Assembly: GCA_903899015.1 (NCBI GenBank)
Contig: CAIUHP010000097.1
Span: 1-64,000 of the forward strand
Direction: 5' to 3'
Source: an uncultured Armatimonadota bacterium
GTDB taxonomy: Bacteria; Armatimonadota; Fimbriimonadia; Fimbriimonadales; Fimbriimonadaceae
DNA: 64,000 bases
Position 1 is the stretch's first letter; each line of letters opens with the position of its first letter. The position numbers were made by a program, and so were the translations under genes. A model generated the notes under the pieces. It did no database searches and was not told the origin of the DNA. It saw only the letters and a program-made list of their open reading frames with translations. This document shows positions 55,843 through 63,814 of the stretch, piece after piece.

Positions 55843-56022
55843 TCACGATTTTTCGCAAGTGGAATTCACCGCACAATTATCGTTCCAAATCGGCGGGCAA
55901 ATTTCTTCATCGACTGCATATCTGAACTCAAAATCACCAAAATCGAGGAGCAGTTCCGCATGGATAGCCCATGTTCGCCACTCACCATTTCTGATCAATT
56001 CTTGTTTTGGAGCAGAAAACAC
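55843..56022 (-). CDS. Small hypothetical protein upstream of the efflux operon
   Basis: A GTG-started frame of 59 codons (MFSAPKQELIRNGEWRTWAI...) with AAGG four bases before the GTG. Its sequence (ELLLDFGDFEFRYAVDEEICPPIW) has normal protein character, unlike the Ser-rich frame on the opposite strand. No family recognised. It points toward the efflux operon and could be its first gene. Confidence 0.4.
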   Translation of the reverse strand: MFSAPKQELIRNGEWRTWAIHAELLLDFGDFEFRYAVDEEICPPIWNDNCAVNSTCEKS

Positions 56023-56318
56023 AGAGCCTTATTCCTTAAAGCAATCTAATCTATCTCTTCGTTGATTTTCGAAAACTTCGCTGGCACTATCTCTATAGTT
56101 TTATTCAATAACTTAATCACCTATATTAGTAGACTATATTGCTTATGCTCAGCGGCGTGGACAAAAACACCGGCAGAATTCGTCTGATTTGACCAATCCA
56201 TTTGGCCGGATCTTTTGGAGCTAACGCAAAACTAATTCCGTGTTCGCGAACTTAACCCAGCGACCATTTGCCTAACGATGCAACCTGAAGTGCTCGTCAA
56301 AGGTAGCATCAGACCGAG
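56023..56318. other. Intergenic region before the Ycf46-like gene
   Basis: A 296-base AT-rich gap with no convincing gene. It holds a TAGT-AG-ACTA partial palindrome at 56127-56136 inside TATA-rich sequence, a possible operator, and TAGCAT nine bases before the ATG at 56319. Confidence 0.35.
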
Positions 56319-57821
56319 ATGAATGCTTCCCAAGAGATTGAAGTCCTGATTCGTGCTAAGTATCCAATTTTGTACATTGTCTCCTGGGAGGAGAAACGAG
56401 TGGAGGAGGCCCTCCTGAAGGTGTGTGGATCCCTTAACCGCACTTTGCACACTTGGTCTGTTACCCAGGGGATGAAGCCCGAGGTCAGTCGCCCGGGCAG
56501 TGCAGCCAAGACCACAACCTTGCCGAGCGAATTGGAGGCTCTAGCAGTCGTTCATGGGGCTCCTGAATACACTGTCTTCCTTCTCAAAGATTTTCACCCT
56601 TACATGAAGGATTACCGCGTGATCCGGCTTCTGCGAGACTTGGCGATTAAGCTTCGAGGAAGAGCCGAAACCTTAATCCTTATGGGGCCAACGCTTAACC
56701 TACCCTTAGAACTAGAGAAAGACATTACCGTTATCGATTTTGAACTACCTGTAGCGGCCGAGATCGAGGGGATGCTTGATCGAGTCATCGCTGCTGTTCG
56801 CGACAACCCAAACGTCGACAGCAAGTTAGATCCGAATCAACGTGAATCGCTCGTTAAGAGCGCTCAGGGGCTTACACAAGATGAAATCGAGTCGGTGTTT
56901 GCACGATCCCTTGTGGAACGCAAGCGATTCGATTTGGATGTCGTACTTGAAGAAAAGAAACAGATCATTCGAAAGTCTGGTTTGCTGGAATACTACGCGC
57001 CAGACAGCCAGATCAAGGATGTAGGTGGACTCGAGCTTCTCAAAGACTGGCTCGACAAGCGAGCTCAAAGCTTTACTGACAGCGCCCGTGAATTTGGCAT
57101 TCCCGCACCAAAGGGGATTCTCCTATTGGGTGTACAAGGGTGCGGAAAGTCGTTGGTTGCAAAGGCCATTGCAGCCCAATGGAATCTTCCACTACTCAAG
57201 CTGGACGTGGGAAGAATTTTCGGTTCACTCGTGGGTCAAAGCGAAGAAAACATCCGGAGAGCAATCGACGTGGCGGAATCGGTGGCACCATGCATTTTAT
57301 GGGCTGACGAGCTTGAAAAGGGCTTTGCGGGAGTGAGCGGAGGAGGAGTCAGCGACAGCGGTACCACCGCCCGCGTTTTCTCGACCTTCTTGACCTGGAT
57401 GCAAGAGAAGACAGCCCCAGTCTTCTTGATGGCAACCGCAAACGACGTTAGCTCGTTGCCGCCAGAAATGCTACGTAAAGGGAGATTTGATGAGATCTTC
57501 TTTGTAGACTTACCCGACTCGCCGGAACGAGAGCAAATTTTTGGTATTCACCTCAAAAAGCGCAAACGAGATGTTTCCAAATTCAATCTGACAGCGCTGG
57601 CAAAAGCAACCGATGGGTTTAGTGGTGCCGAAATTGAACAAGTCATCGTGAGCTCACTCTACGTTGCTTTTGAAGCCAAGCGAGAGTTGATGCAGAAAGA
57701 CTTGATCGCGGAAGCAAAAGCAGTTGTCCCTCTTAGCGTCATGATGAGAGAGGAGATCGATGAGCTAAGGACGTGGGCTGAAATGAGAACTCGACCGGCA
57801 TCTAAGAGAGATCCAGCTTAG
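56319..57821 (+). CDS. AAA-family ATPase, Ycf46-like
   Basis: A 500-residue AAA+ ATPase of the Ycf46 type (cyanobacterial/plastid relatives). The N-terminal domain (1-190) shows IRAKYPILYIVSWEEKRVEEALLKV. The AAA core has Walker A GVQGCGKS (271-278), Walker B ILWADELEKGF, sensor 1 MATANDVSSLP and the arginine finger in RKGRFDEIFFVDLP. The C-terminal lid follows (ALAKATDGFSGAEIEQVIV). In cyanobacteria it has been linked to photosynthetic or CO2-acclimation control; in other bacteria its client is unknown. No C-terminal HbYX proteasome tail is present. The small membrane gene is tail-to-tail with a 4-base overlap. Confidence 0.92.
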   Translation: MNASQEIEVLIRAKYPILYIVSWEEKRVEEALLKVCGSLNRTLHTWSVTQGMKPEVSRPGSAAKTTTLPSELEALAVVHGAPEYTVFLLKDFHPYMKDYRVIRLLRDLAIKLRGRAETLILMGPTLNLPLELEKDITVIDFELPVAAEIEGMLDRVIAAVRDNPNVDSKLDPNQRESLVKSAQGLTQDEIESVFARSLVERKRFDLDVVLEEKKQIIRKSGLLEYYAPDSQIKDVGGLELLKDWLDKRAQSFTDSAREFGIPAPKGILLLGVQGCGKSLVAKAIAAQWNLPLLKLDVGRIFGSLVGQSEENIRRAIDVAESVAPCILWADELEKGFAGVSGGGVSDSGTTARVFSTFLTWMQEKTAPVFLMATANDVSSLPPEMLRKGRFDEIFFVDLPDSPEREQIFGIHLKKRKRDVSKFNLTALAKATDGFSGAEIEQVIVSSLYVAFEAKRELMQKDLIAEAKAVVPLSVMMREEIDELRTWAEMRTRPASKRDPA

Positions 57822-57997
57822 ATTGCCGATCGAATCATCAGTCGGGTAACGACAAAAACACCGATGGTAGTGATAGCGATGGCAAGCGGTACGATTCCTG
57901 CCATAAGCGAAAGAAAGGATCCAATGATGGTGCCTGCGTAAACCAGAGCCAAAGTGTCTCTTCTCTCGTTTCTCTCTTTGTATTCTCGTGCGGACAT
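57818..57997 (-). CDS. Small two-span membrane protein
   Basis: A 59-residue protein (MSAREYKERNERRDT then a membrane helix LVYAGTIIGSFLSLMAGIV and a second, PLAIAITTIGVFVVTRLMI). The highly charged N-terminus would stay in the cytoplasm. ATG 57997 has AATCAT six bases upstream, so it was preferred to the in-frame ATG at 58039. No family recognised. It overlaps the Ycf46-like stop by 4 bases on the other strand. Confidence 0.6.
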   Translation of the reverse strand: MSAREYKERNERRDTLALVYAGTIIGSFLSLMAGIVPLAIAITTIGVFVVTRLMIRSAI

Positions 57998-58039
57998 GTA
58001 TCTATGATTGGTTGTCCCAGCACATGCCTCAAGTCGCAC

Positions 58040-58186
58040 CTTAGGGTTACAGGGGATCCGTTACGCTAAATCGCGAAGGTCCCTAAGCGTCGTTTCAGGT
58101 TCAAATGAACCTAATCCTACGAGTCGTGCAACACCAAGACCCGGCTTGGTGCAAACGTTCAGAGACAGCGCAGGAACGTTTGAACC
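58040..58186. other. Cluster of inverted repeats, candidate structured RNA or terminator zone
   Basis: Four arm pairs lie in 150 bases: CTTAGGG 58040-58046 with CCCTAAG 58081-58087; AGGTTCA 58097-58103 with TGAACCT 58106-58112; CACCAAG 58132-58138 with CTTGGTG 58145-58151; AAACGTTC 58153-58160 with GAACGTTT 58174-58181. GGTTCAAA (58098-58105) can alternatively pair with TTTGAACC (58179-58186). It lies downstream of the asnB stop. Confidence 0.5.
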
Positions 58187-58191
58187 GAGAC

Positions 58192-60150
58192 CTAGAATGT
58201 AACTTCGTTTACTTCTGACCAATAGAGGGCATTCAGCCACCGCCAAACGGTGGATCGGTAAGAACCGCCCCCTTGAAGAATGCGATTGAGTTCCGCTTTC
58301 GCGAACTCAGGCACGAGAAACGGTGCCGTGCTCTTGTTGGCACCGGACAGAACTTGATCAATCCATGGTTTGAGCTCCGTGAACCACTGTTTTTCAGGAG
58401 TCAAGAATCCAATCTTGTCACGTCGGTCGAGAATTTCGTCAGGAACGATGCCGCGCATCGCTGCTTTGAAGACGCACTTGGTGTTTCCGTCTCGGTCGAT
58501 CAAATATGAATCGGGGAGAGACGCGATGAAGCTAGCAAACGACGGCGTTAGGAATGGAACACGACTTTCGATGGAGTTGGCCATCGAGCTTCGATCTTCA
58601 TATCGCAAAAGAGAAATGATTCCGCGAACCTCGAGACTGTCTCGCAGCGAATCCCTAAAAGCGTTCCTTCCTCCTGGCTTAAGCTGGGGTTCAACCTGGA
58701 TGTTGCTCCTAGCAAACCAATCCGCATCCATCCAATCTTTGGGGCCCTTATTTTTCCGAAGGAGCGCTTGTCGCACCGGAGCTGGCAGCATCAGATAGGC
58801 GGATTCTTTAGGAACGGATTTACGGAAGGGTGCTCGGTCATGAGTTCCATAAGTCAAGAGTCGGTAGGCTTCGCCCAATTTGCCTGATGCCAACGACGAT
58901 GCGACGCGGAAGCTCAGATAATGAAGGTAACCGCCGAGCATTTCATCACTACCCTGCCCATCGAGCATGACCTTAATTCCCGCTTCTTTCGCCAGTCGGA
59001 AAACGAGATACTGAACGTACATGTTCGTGGAGCTAAATGGCTCACCTTGAATATTGACAAACGGGCTAATATCGTCAATCAGGTTAGACGCACCGGGTCG
59101 AATTTTATGGTGCACACTTCCGGACGCTTCGGAAACCAAATCCGCCCACTTTTCTTCACTGACTGCTTCGTTGTCCGCAACGTATGTGAAGGTGTGAATG
59201 TCCAAGGACTTTCCACCGACATGCCGCATCGCCATGACGATCGCACTTGAGTCAACGCCACCGCTAAGGCAAGCGCCAACTGGCACGTCACTGCGAAGGT
59301 GAAGTCGAATGTTTTCAAGAAAACGTTCACGTAACTCGTCAGCGGCGGCCTTAAACGAAAGAGTAGACCGCGCTTCACGGTCCACCGACCAGTATCTGCG
59401 GGCAGGCGAAACTTTACGGGTTTTCAGATCGACTGTCATGCAATGCGCAGGGGGCAGAACATGGATGTGTTCGAAGAACGATTCTTCACCTGCGTCCGAA
59501 TACCCCATTGCAAGGTAGTCGTACATTCGTTGGTTATTCGCCTTCCGCGATACTTCTGGAATCTGTAGGAGCGCTTTTATTTCCGAGGCAAAAGCAAATT
59601 GTTCGTCGGACTTGTAATAGAAAAATGGTTTGATGCCGAAAAAGTCACGAGCGATGAAGAGGTTATTTTCTTCGGTGTCGAGGATCGCGAAGGCGAACAT
59701 CCCAATAAACTTATTGAGCATGTCTTCGCCCCAACATGCATAGGCCGCAATCGCGACTTCGGTATCACTGGCGGTGTGGAACTCATAACCCTTAGCAATA
59801 AGTTCCTGACGGAGCTCAATGTAGTTGTAGATTTCCCCGTTAAAGGTAATCCAGTAACGGCCACCATAGTTCATCGGTTGGTGCCCGTTTAGGGATAGAT
59901 CAATGATTGAGAGCCTTCTCTGCCCCAGAAGGACGTCAAAGTCACCAGGAGTGATCGTGGTCAAGAGCGGCAAGTTTAAATCGGCTTCACTATCAGGTCC
60001 CGAGAGCGGAACTGCTCGTTTAGACTTGGAATCAAAGGCAAGGATTCCCTCGCCGTCAGGCCCCCGATGCCGAATTGCCTGTAGGACATTTTCGAATGTC
60101 TTTGGGTTGAGTCGCTCACGCGTTGTTATCAGACCAGCTATTCCACACAT
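58192..60150 (-). CDS. asnB: Asparagine synthase (glutamine-hydrolysing)
   Basis: A 652-residue class II amidotransferase. The N-terminal Cys2 after Met (MCGIAGLI) is the glutaminase nucleophile, with RHRGPDGEG and RRLSIIDLSLNGHQP. The synthetase domain (about 220-640) has the PP-loop GACLSGGVDSSAIV and VMLDGQGSDEMLGGYL. It forms asparagine from aspartate, or in surface-polysaccharide loci amidates sugar acids; its neighbours ugd and a glycosyltransferase make the latter worth considering. A perfect -10 box lies 23-28 bases upstream. The inverted-repeat cluster follows it. Confidence 0.92.
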   Translation of the reverse strand: MCGIAGLITTRERLNPKTFENVLQAIRHRGPDGEGILAFDSKSKRAVPLSGPDSEADLNLPLLTTITPGDFDVLLGQRRLSIIDLSLNGHQPMNYGGRYWITFNGEIYNYIELRQELIAKGYEFHTASDTEVAIAAYACWGEDMLNKFIGMFAFAILDTEENNLFIARDFFGIKPFFYYKSDEQFAFASEIKALLQIPEVSRKANNQRMYDYLAMGYSDAGEESFFEHIHVLPPAHCMTVDLKTRKVSPARRYWSVDREARSTLSFKAAADELRERFLENIRLHLRSDVPVGACLSGGVDSSAIVMAMRHVGGKSLDIHTFTYVADNEAVSEEKWADLVSEASGSVHHKIRPGASNLIDDISPFVNIQGEPFSSTNMYVQYLVFRLAKEAGIKVMLDGQGSDEMLGGYLHYLSFRVASSLASGKLGEAYRLLTYGTHDRAPFRKSVPKESAYLMLPAPVRQALLRKNKGPKDWMDADWFARSNIQVEPQLKPGGRNAFRDSLRDSLEVRGIISLLRYEDRSSMANSIESRVPFLTPSFASFIASLPDSYLIDRDGNTKCVFKAAMRGIVPDEILDRRDKIGFLTPEKQWFTELKPWIDQVLSGANKSTAPFLVPEFAKAELNRILQGGGSYRSTVWRWLNALYWSEVNEVTF

Positions 60151-60172
60151 TTTGGCTTAGGTAACGCTAGGC

Positions 60173-60178
60173 ATTATA
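60173..60178 (-). promoter_or_regulatory. -10 box of the asparagine synthase gene
   Basis: TATAAT on the minus strand, 22 bases before the ATG, with CCGACA 16 bases further upstream as a possible -35. The remaining divergent gap to 60439 shows nothing else convincing. Confidence 0.6.
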
Positions 60179-60439
60179 CCGACGTGACCTTCAATGTCGG
60201 GCCTATAGACTTACTCAGTACTAGCAAAATTACGTTAGAGAAGATTGTTACCCACTTCACAACTTTTCACACTATGGAAAGGCACGGCGATTTCCGTGGA
60301 ACCAGGTTTCAAGTTCAATTCAAACCTAGAAGTTCGATTGGGGCGAATGGCCAGAATCGAGGCACGCATCTAGCACAACAGGTAGGATTATCCGGGTCTG
60401 GGTGGCATCGATCTCCCGCCATTACCTTTCAAATCATTC

Positions 60440-61732
60440 ATGAAAATTGCAGTTATTGGTACAGGTTACGTCGGTTTAGTCACTGGCGTTGTTTTAGCAG
60501 ACCTCGGAAACGATGTCATCTGTGTGGACAACGATCCCGTAAAACTAGACAAGCTCCGCCGCGGAATTCCTACGATCTTCGAGCCTGGTCTCGAAGAACT
60601 GATGAAGCGTGGGCTCCAAGGTGGATTCCTCCGTTTCGAAGATTCGATTGTTAACGCGGTCCGAGAGAGCGATGTCATTTTTATCGCGGTGGGTACCCCT
60701 CCTAACGCGGACGGGACCAGTGATCTCCGGGCAGTCAAAATCGTTGCGTCAGAAATCGCGAAAGGGATTGATTCCTATAAAGTTGTCGTGAATAAATCCA
60801 CCGTACCGGTAGGAAGCGGTGACCTAGTGCGCGACATCATCATTTCGCACGGGGTTTCGGAAGACTTAGTCGACGTTGTCAGTAATCCTGAATTCCTTCG
60901 TGAAGGATCTGCAATTTACGATACACAACACCCCGACCGGATCGTAATCGGCACCAAGCGACGAGAAGCAGCCATTAAGTTGGTCGAAATCTATGCACCA
61001 TTGGAGCGACCGATGCTCATCACCGACATTGCGAGCGCAGAACTCATCAAGTATGGTGCCAACTCTTTTCTGGCGATGAAAATCTCGTTCATCAATGCGA
61101 TCAGCCGCATTTGTGAAGCAGCCGGAGCCGACGTTGCGGATGTCGCAAAGGGGATGGGCGCAGACACTAGAATTGGCTCTCAATTCCTTCAAGCCGGTTT
61201 GGGATATGGAGGTTCGTGCTTCCCCAAAGATGTCATGGCTCTCATTCGAATATCGGAAGGATTGGGCTATGACTTTCAGCTACTAAACGATGTTGTAGCC
61301 ATTAACGATGACCAAACGCTTCATTTCTTGAGGCGCCTCGAGGCGAAGCTTGATGGCTTCGATGGCAAGCTTATTGCCCTGCTCGGATTGGCATTCAAAC
61401 CAAACACGGATGACATTCGTGATGCTAAGAGCCTTCAGATTATCGAATACATTGTCAGTAAGGGCGGATCGGTTCGTGGTTTCGATCCCGTAGCAGGCGA
61501 GTTGGTAAAGGAAGTCCATCCCGAACTTGAATTGGCACCAAGTGCCTACAGTGTAGGAGATGGTGCGGACGCACTTATTCTCGTTACCGAGTGGAACGAG
61601 TTCAGACAGCTAGATCTGGAGCGACTCGGCGAAAAGATGAAACGGAAGCTGATGTTTGATGGTCGACGCGCCTATTCCAAGGCTGCCGCACAGCGAGCGG
61701 GCTTTGAGTATTACACCGTCGGTTCCAACTAA
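60440..61732 (+). CDS. ugd: UDP-glucose 6-dehydrogenase
   Basis: A 430-residue NAD-dependent enzyme that oxidises UDP-glucose twice to UDP-glucuronate, a precursor for acidic surface polysaccharides. NAD motif VIGTGYVGLVTGVVLADLG (5-23), VGTPPNADGTSDL, NKSTVPVGS, NPEFLREGSAIYD, and the catalytic Cys in LGYGGSCFPKD (about 260) with the C-terminal AFKPNTDDIRDAKS block. The ATG at 60440 gives the standard N-terminus. A long hairpin follows. Context with asnB and a glycosyltransferase suggests polysaccharide synthesis. Confidence 0.95.
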   Translation: MKIAVIGTGYVGLVTGVVLADLGNDVICVDNDPVKLDKLRRGIPTIFEPGLEELMKRGLQGGFLRFEDSIVNAVRESDVIFIAVGTPPNADGTSDLRAVKIVASEIAKGIDSYKVVVNKSTVPVGSGDLVRDIIISHGVSEDLVDVVSNPEFLREGSAIYDTQHPDRIVIGTKRREAAIKLVEIYAPLERPMLITDIASAELIKYGANSFLAMKISFINAISRICEAAGADVADVAKGMGADTRIGSQFLQAGLGYGGSCFPKDVMALIRISEGLGYDFQLLNDVVAINDDQTLHFLRRLEAKLDGFDGKLIALLGLAFKPNTDDIRDAKSLQIIEYIVSKGGSVRGFDPVAGELVKEVHPELELAPSAYSVGDGADALILVTEWNEFRQLDLERLGEKMKRKLMFDGRRAYSKAAAQRAGFEYYTVGSN

Positions 61733-61737
61733 AATAG

Positions 61738-61768
61738 TTCGATCTTCGCACTAGGTGCGAAGATCGAA
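61738..61768. terminator. Long hairpin terminator between ugd and the glycosyltransferase gene
   Basis: A perfect 14-bp stem (TTCGATCTTCGCAC / GTGCGAAGATCGAA) with a 3-base loop between two convergent stops. On the minus strand it is followed by CTATTTTAG; the plus-strand tail is weak in T. Confidence 0.85.
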
Positions 61769-61790
61769 ATTCAAAAACCCGCATCCAAAA

Positions 61791-62951
61791 TTACTTGTTC
61801 TGGTCGATCCAAGCTTGGACTTTGGCAACGAGTTCACGGGAATCGAGATAGCGCAATTCCTCAGGAACCTGCTTCATGACGCCGAGCCATTTGGTGATCA
61901 TCACGCCGTCTATGAGCTTATCAAACAGGGCGTTCCAGTCTTCATTTTCACCGTCGACCATCATGCCGACTCCCATCTTCACCACTCGCTCTCCATTTTC
62001 CGTGCCCTTGCACGCGATCATGGGTGTTTCATAGATAAGGCTCTGAAAAAGGCGATTGGTTAGCTGAGTCGTGACATTCAGGTTAGTTGTATCGTTGAGA
62101 ATGATCTGTAAATCGATCTGCTGATGGATGGCGAGGACCGACTCGGGGTCCTCGCGATAAGTGCCGTACATCTTAATGTTCGGATATTTGGCAGCATATT
62201 CGTTGGCCATGTCTGCACCAGGCCCACCACCCCAAATTCCCAATGTCACGCGCTTTCCACCATCGGCGGCAACCGCATCGAGGAAGCGCTCGTAGATTCG
62301 CTCTCCCCTCAATAGACCGGACCAACCCAGCCGTAAAGGAACTCCCACTTTTTCTTTGGTCGTTCCACCAGTGGGCCGAAATTCATCTCCAAGCCGGTTT
62401 TCGATCACGATGAGGCGCTTTGGAGATGTTGGATCGAGCTTCGGATAGTGAATGTCGAACATCTTTTGGCTCGTCATCACCATGTAGTTGGTGCGCTTCA
62501 AGTTCCATTGCTCAATCTTCTCGACAAGCGTGCGCTTCCATTTACTTGAAATGGATGTGTTGACTAGGTCACCCATTTCCCAAATGACCAAGTCTCCTTT
62601 ACGCCGGGACAGGTTAGCGATGATGCAACAGTCGATGCTGAAAGCATAGAGAACCTGCGGGCCATTAAAGCTTCGGATCTCGGCTTTTGCTTTCTTTAAT
62701 GCTTTGGGAAAAGCCAGGAGACGCTGCAAGTAGTTCCCATCTTTGGCTTCAGGAAGGAGGACCTGGCGAACGGAATCAGGCCATTTATTCTCCCGATAGT
62801 GTCCTCGATCCCAACAGATTGAAACTGCGTCCTGAAACAAAGGGATCAAAGCTTTTGCGCGTCGCTGGTGCCGTGGCTGACTTGTAGTCGGACAAATAAA
62901 CGTAATTCTGTTTGAAGCCATGTAGGAGTTACCAATTCGAGCGTCGGACAC
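61791..62951 (-). CDS. Family-1-like glycosyltransferase
   Basis: A 386-residue GT-B protein. The N-terminal Rossmann half starts FICPTTSQPRHQRRAKAL. The C-terminal half has LRLGWSGLLRGERIYERFLDAV (entry to the nucleotide-sugar site) and KMYGTYREDPESVLAIHQQIDLQIILND, then an E-x-P-M-I-A pattern (ETPMIACKGTENGERVVKMGVG). It would add a sugar from a nucleotide donor to a lipid or glycan. Donor and acceptor are unknown. The start is GTG 62951 or, more likely by family N-terminus, ATG 62921 (MASNRITFICP). It converges with ugd. Confidence 0.82.
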   Translation of the reverse strand: MSDARIGNSYMASNRITFICPTTSQPRHQRRAKALIPLFQDAVSICWDRGHYRENKWPDSVRQVLLPEAKDGNYLQRLLAFPKALKKAKAEIRSFNGPQVLYAFSIDCCIIANLSRRKGDLVIWEMGDLVNTSISSKWKRTLVEKIEQWNLKRTNYMVMTSQKMFDIHYPKLDPTSPKRLIVIENRLGDEFRPTGGTTKEKVGVPLRLGWSGLLRGERIYERFLDAVAADGGKRVTLGIWGGGPGADMANEYAAKYPNIKMYGTYREDPESVLAIHQQIDLQIILNDTTNLNVTTQLTNRLFQSLIYETPMIACKGTENGERVVKMGVGMMVDGENEDWNALFDKLIDGVMITKWLGVMKQVPEELRYLDSRELVAKVQAWIDQNK

Positions 62952-62995
62952 GCTGATTATGTCTTAGTAGCTCTTTGCCCCGCAATAAGACCTAG

Positions 62996-63025
62996 GATCG
63001 AGGCATCAAGGATCAAGGCATCAGG
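62996..63025. repeat. Two 15-base tandem repeats
   Basis: GATCGAGGCATCAAG (62996-63010) is followed directly by GATCAAGGCATCAGG (63011-63025), differing at two positions. It lies in the gap just downstream of the mqnA stop. Confidence 0.7.
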
Positions 63026-63028
63026 GGT

Positions 63029-63814
63029 CTAGCCCACGACTTCTGGAAACCAAGCTTCTTTCAGGATTCCGTGGACGGTTAGCAATCGCCCAAACTCTTT
63101 CAGCCCTTCCAGTTCGCGTTGCCCCATGGGGTAGTACATGATGTCCCTCAGGTATCGATTGCAGAGTTCGAAAGGAATGCCTGTATGTCCAGGAGCATCG
63201 GCAGCAATCGCATCCATTCTCTCTTGACCCGCTTCTTCCGCCTTTGAAAGCCAATGTGCGAGTTCGGGAGTAAGTTTGTCGTCTCCAAGCCACATCGCCC
63301 AGACAAATGGAAGATTCGTGAGCTTGAACCATTCCAGACCCAAGTCAAGAATATAGAGCCCTTCACCCTGTTCACGCATCCCGTTATCGCCAATCAGAAT
63401 GCAGGCGTCATGTTGAGCCAGCATCAATTCAAGATTTGGGGGCATGGGCTCTGCGCTAGGGTCAACGTTGTAATTCTCTCTTAGGATGATCTTGGCTAGC
63501 GCGTTGCTCGTCATCGAGCTTTGATCTTGAGCAAGAGTTTTTATTTCTTGGGGAGGGACTTTGCTGAAGACCCGAACACTCAGAACTTCTTGTTGAGTTC
63601 CGATGCAGACTCCTCGAGCGACTTTTCGCCCCGGACTCCGAAGAGCTTCAATCGACGAAACCATAATTGCCTGCACGATGCCAGACTCCAGCATCTTCGG
63701 CAGTAAAGATGGGACTTCATAAAGGACCTTAACCGGACTCGATTCACCCAGATCCTCAAATAGTCGAACTAAGGGTTTCGCATTGAGATAGGGAACGCTT
63801 CCAACCTTATACAT
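63029..63814 (-). CDS. mqnA: MqnA, chorismate dehydratase of futalosine menaquinone pathway
   Basis: A 261-residue periplasmic-binding-protein-fold enzyme that dehydrates chorismate to 3-enolpyruvylbenzoate. MYKVGSVPYLNAKPLVRLF is the family N-terminus, and VPSLLPKMLESGIVQAIMVSSIEAL and ACILIGDNGMRE follow. The end contains YLRDIMYYPMGQRELEGLKEF. It links the window to menaquinone respiration. Its ATG overlaps the TGA of the gene upstream (TGATG), so the two are translationally coupled. Confidence 0.93.
   Translation of the reverse strand: MYKVGSVPYLNAKPLVRLFEDLGESSPVKVLYEVPSLLPKMLESGIVQAIMVSSIEALRSPGRKVARGVCIGTQQEVLSVRVFSKVPPQEIKTLAQDQSSMTSNALAKIILRENYNVDPSAEPMPPNLELMLAQHDACILIGDNGMREQGEGLYILDLGLEWFKLTNLPFVWAMWLGDDKLTPELAHWLSKAEEAGQERMDAIAADAPGHTGIPFELCNRYLRDIMYYPMGQRELEGLKEFGRLLTVHGILKEAWFPEVVG

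Noticed and set aside
55814-56065. 83-codon plus-strand frame
   Set aside because: Ser-rich composition typical of an antisense shadow; the reverse frame at 55843-56022 reads better.
12250-56134. Shared TAGTAGAC in the modA/DinB gap (12250) and before the AAA gene (56127)
   Set aside because: An eight-base match can occur by chance in 64 kb, and the flanks are not the same.
19699-57821. Functional link between the proteasome alpha subunit and the Ycf46-like ATPase
   Set aside because: They are 36 kb apart and the ATPase lacks an HbYX tail; no evidence for a proteasomal unfoldase.
58097-58113. GGTTCAAAT resembling a tRNA T arm
   Set aside because: It is half of a simple AGGTTCA/TGAACCT hairpin; no acceptor, D or anticodon arms surround it.
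60184-60654. 156-codon plus-strand frame before ugd
   Set aside because: Its second half runs through ugd in another frame and becomes Arg/Cys/His-rich; the ugd N-terminus is clear at 60440.
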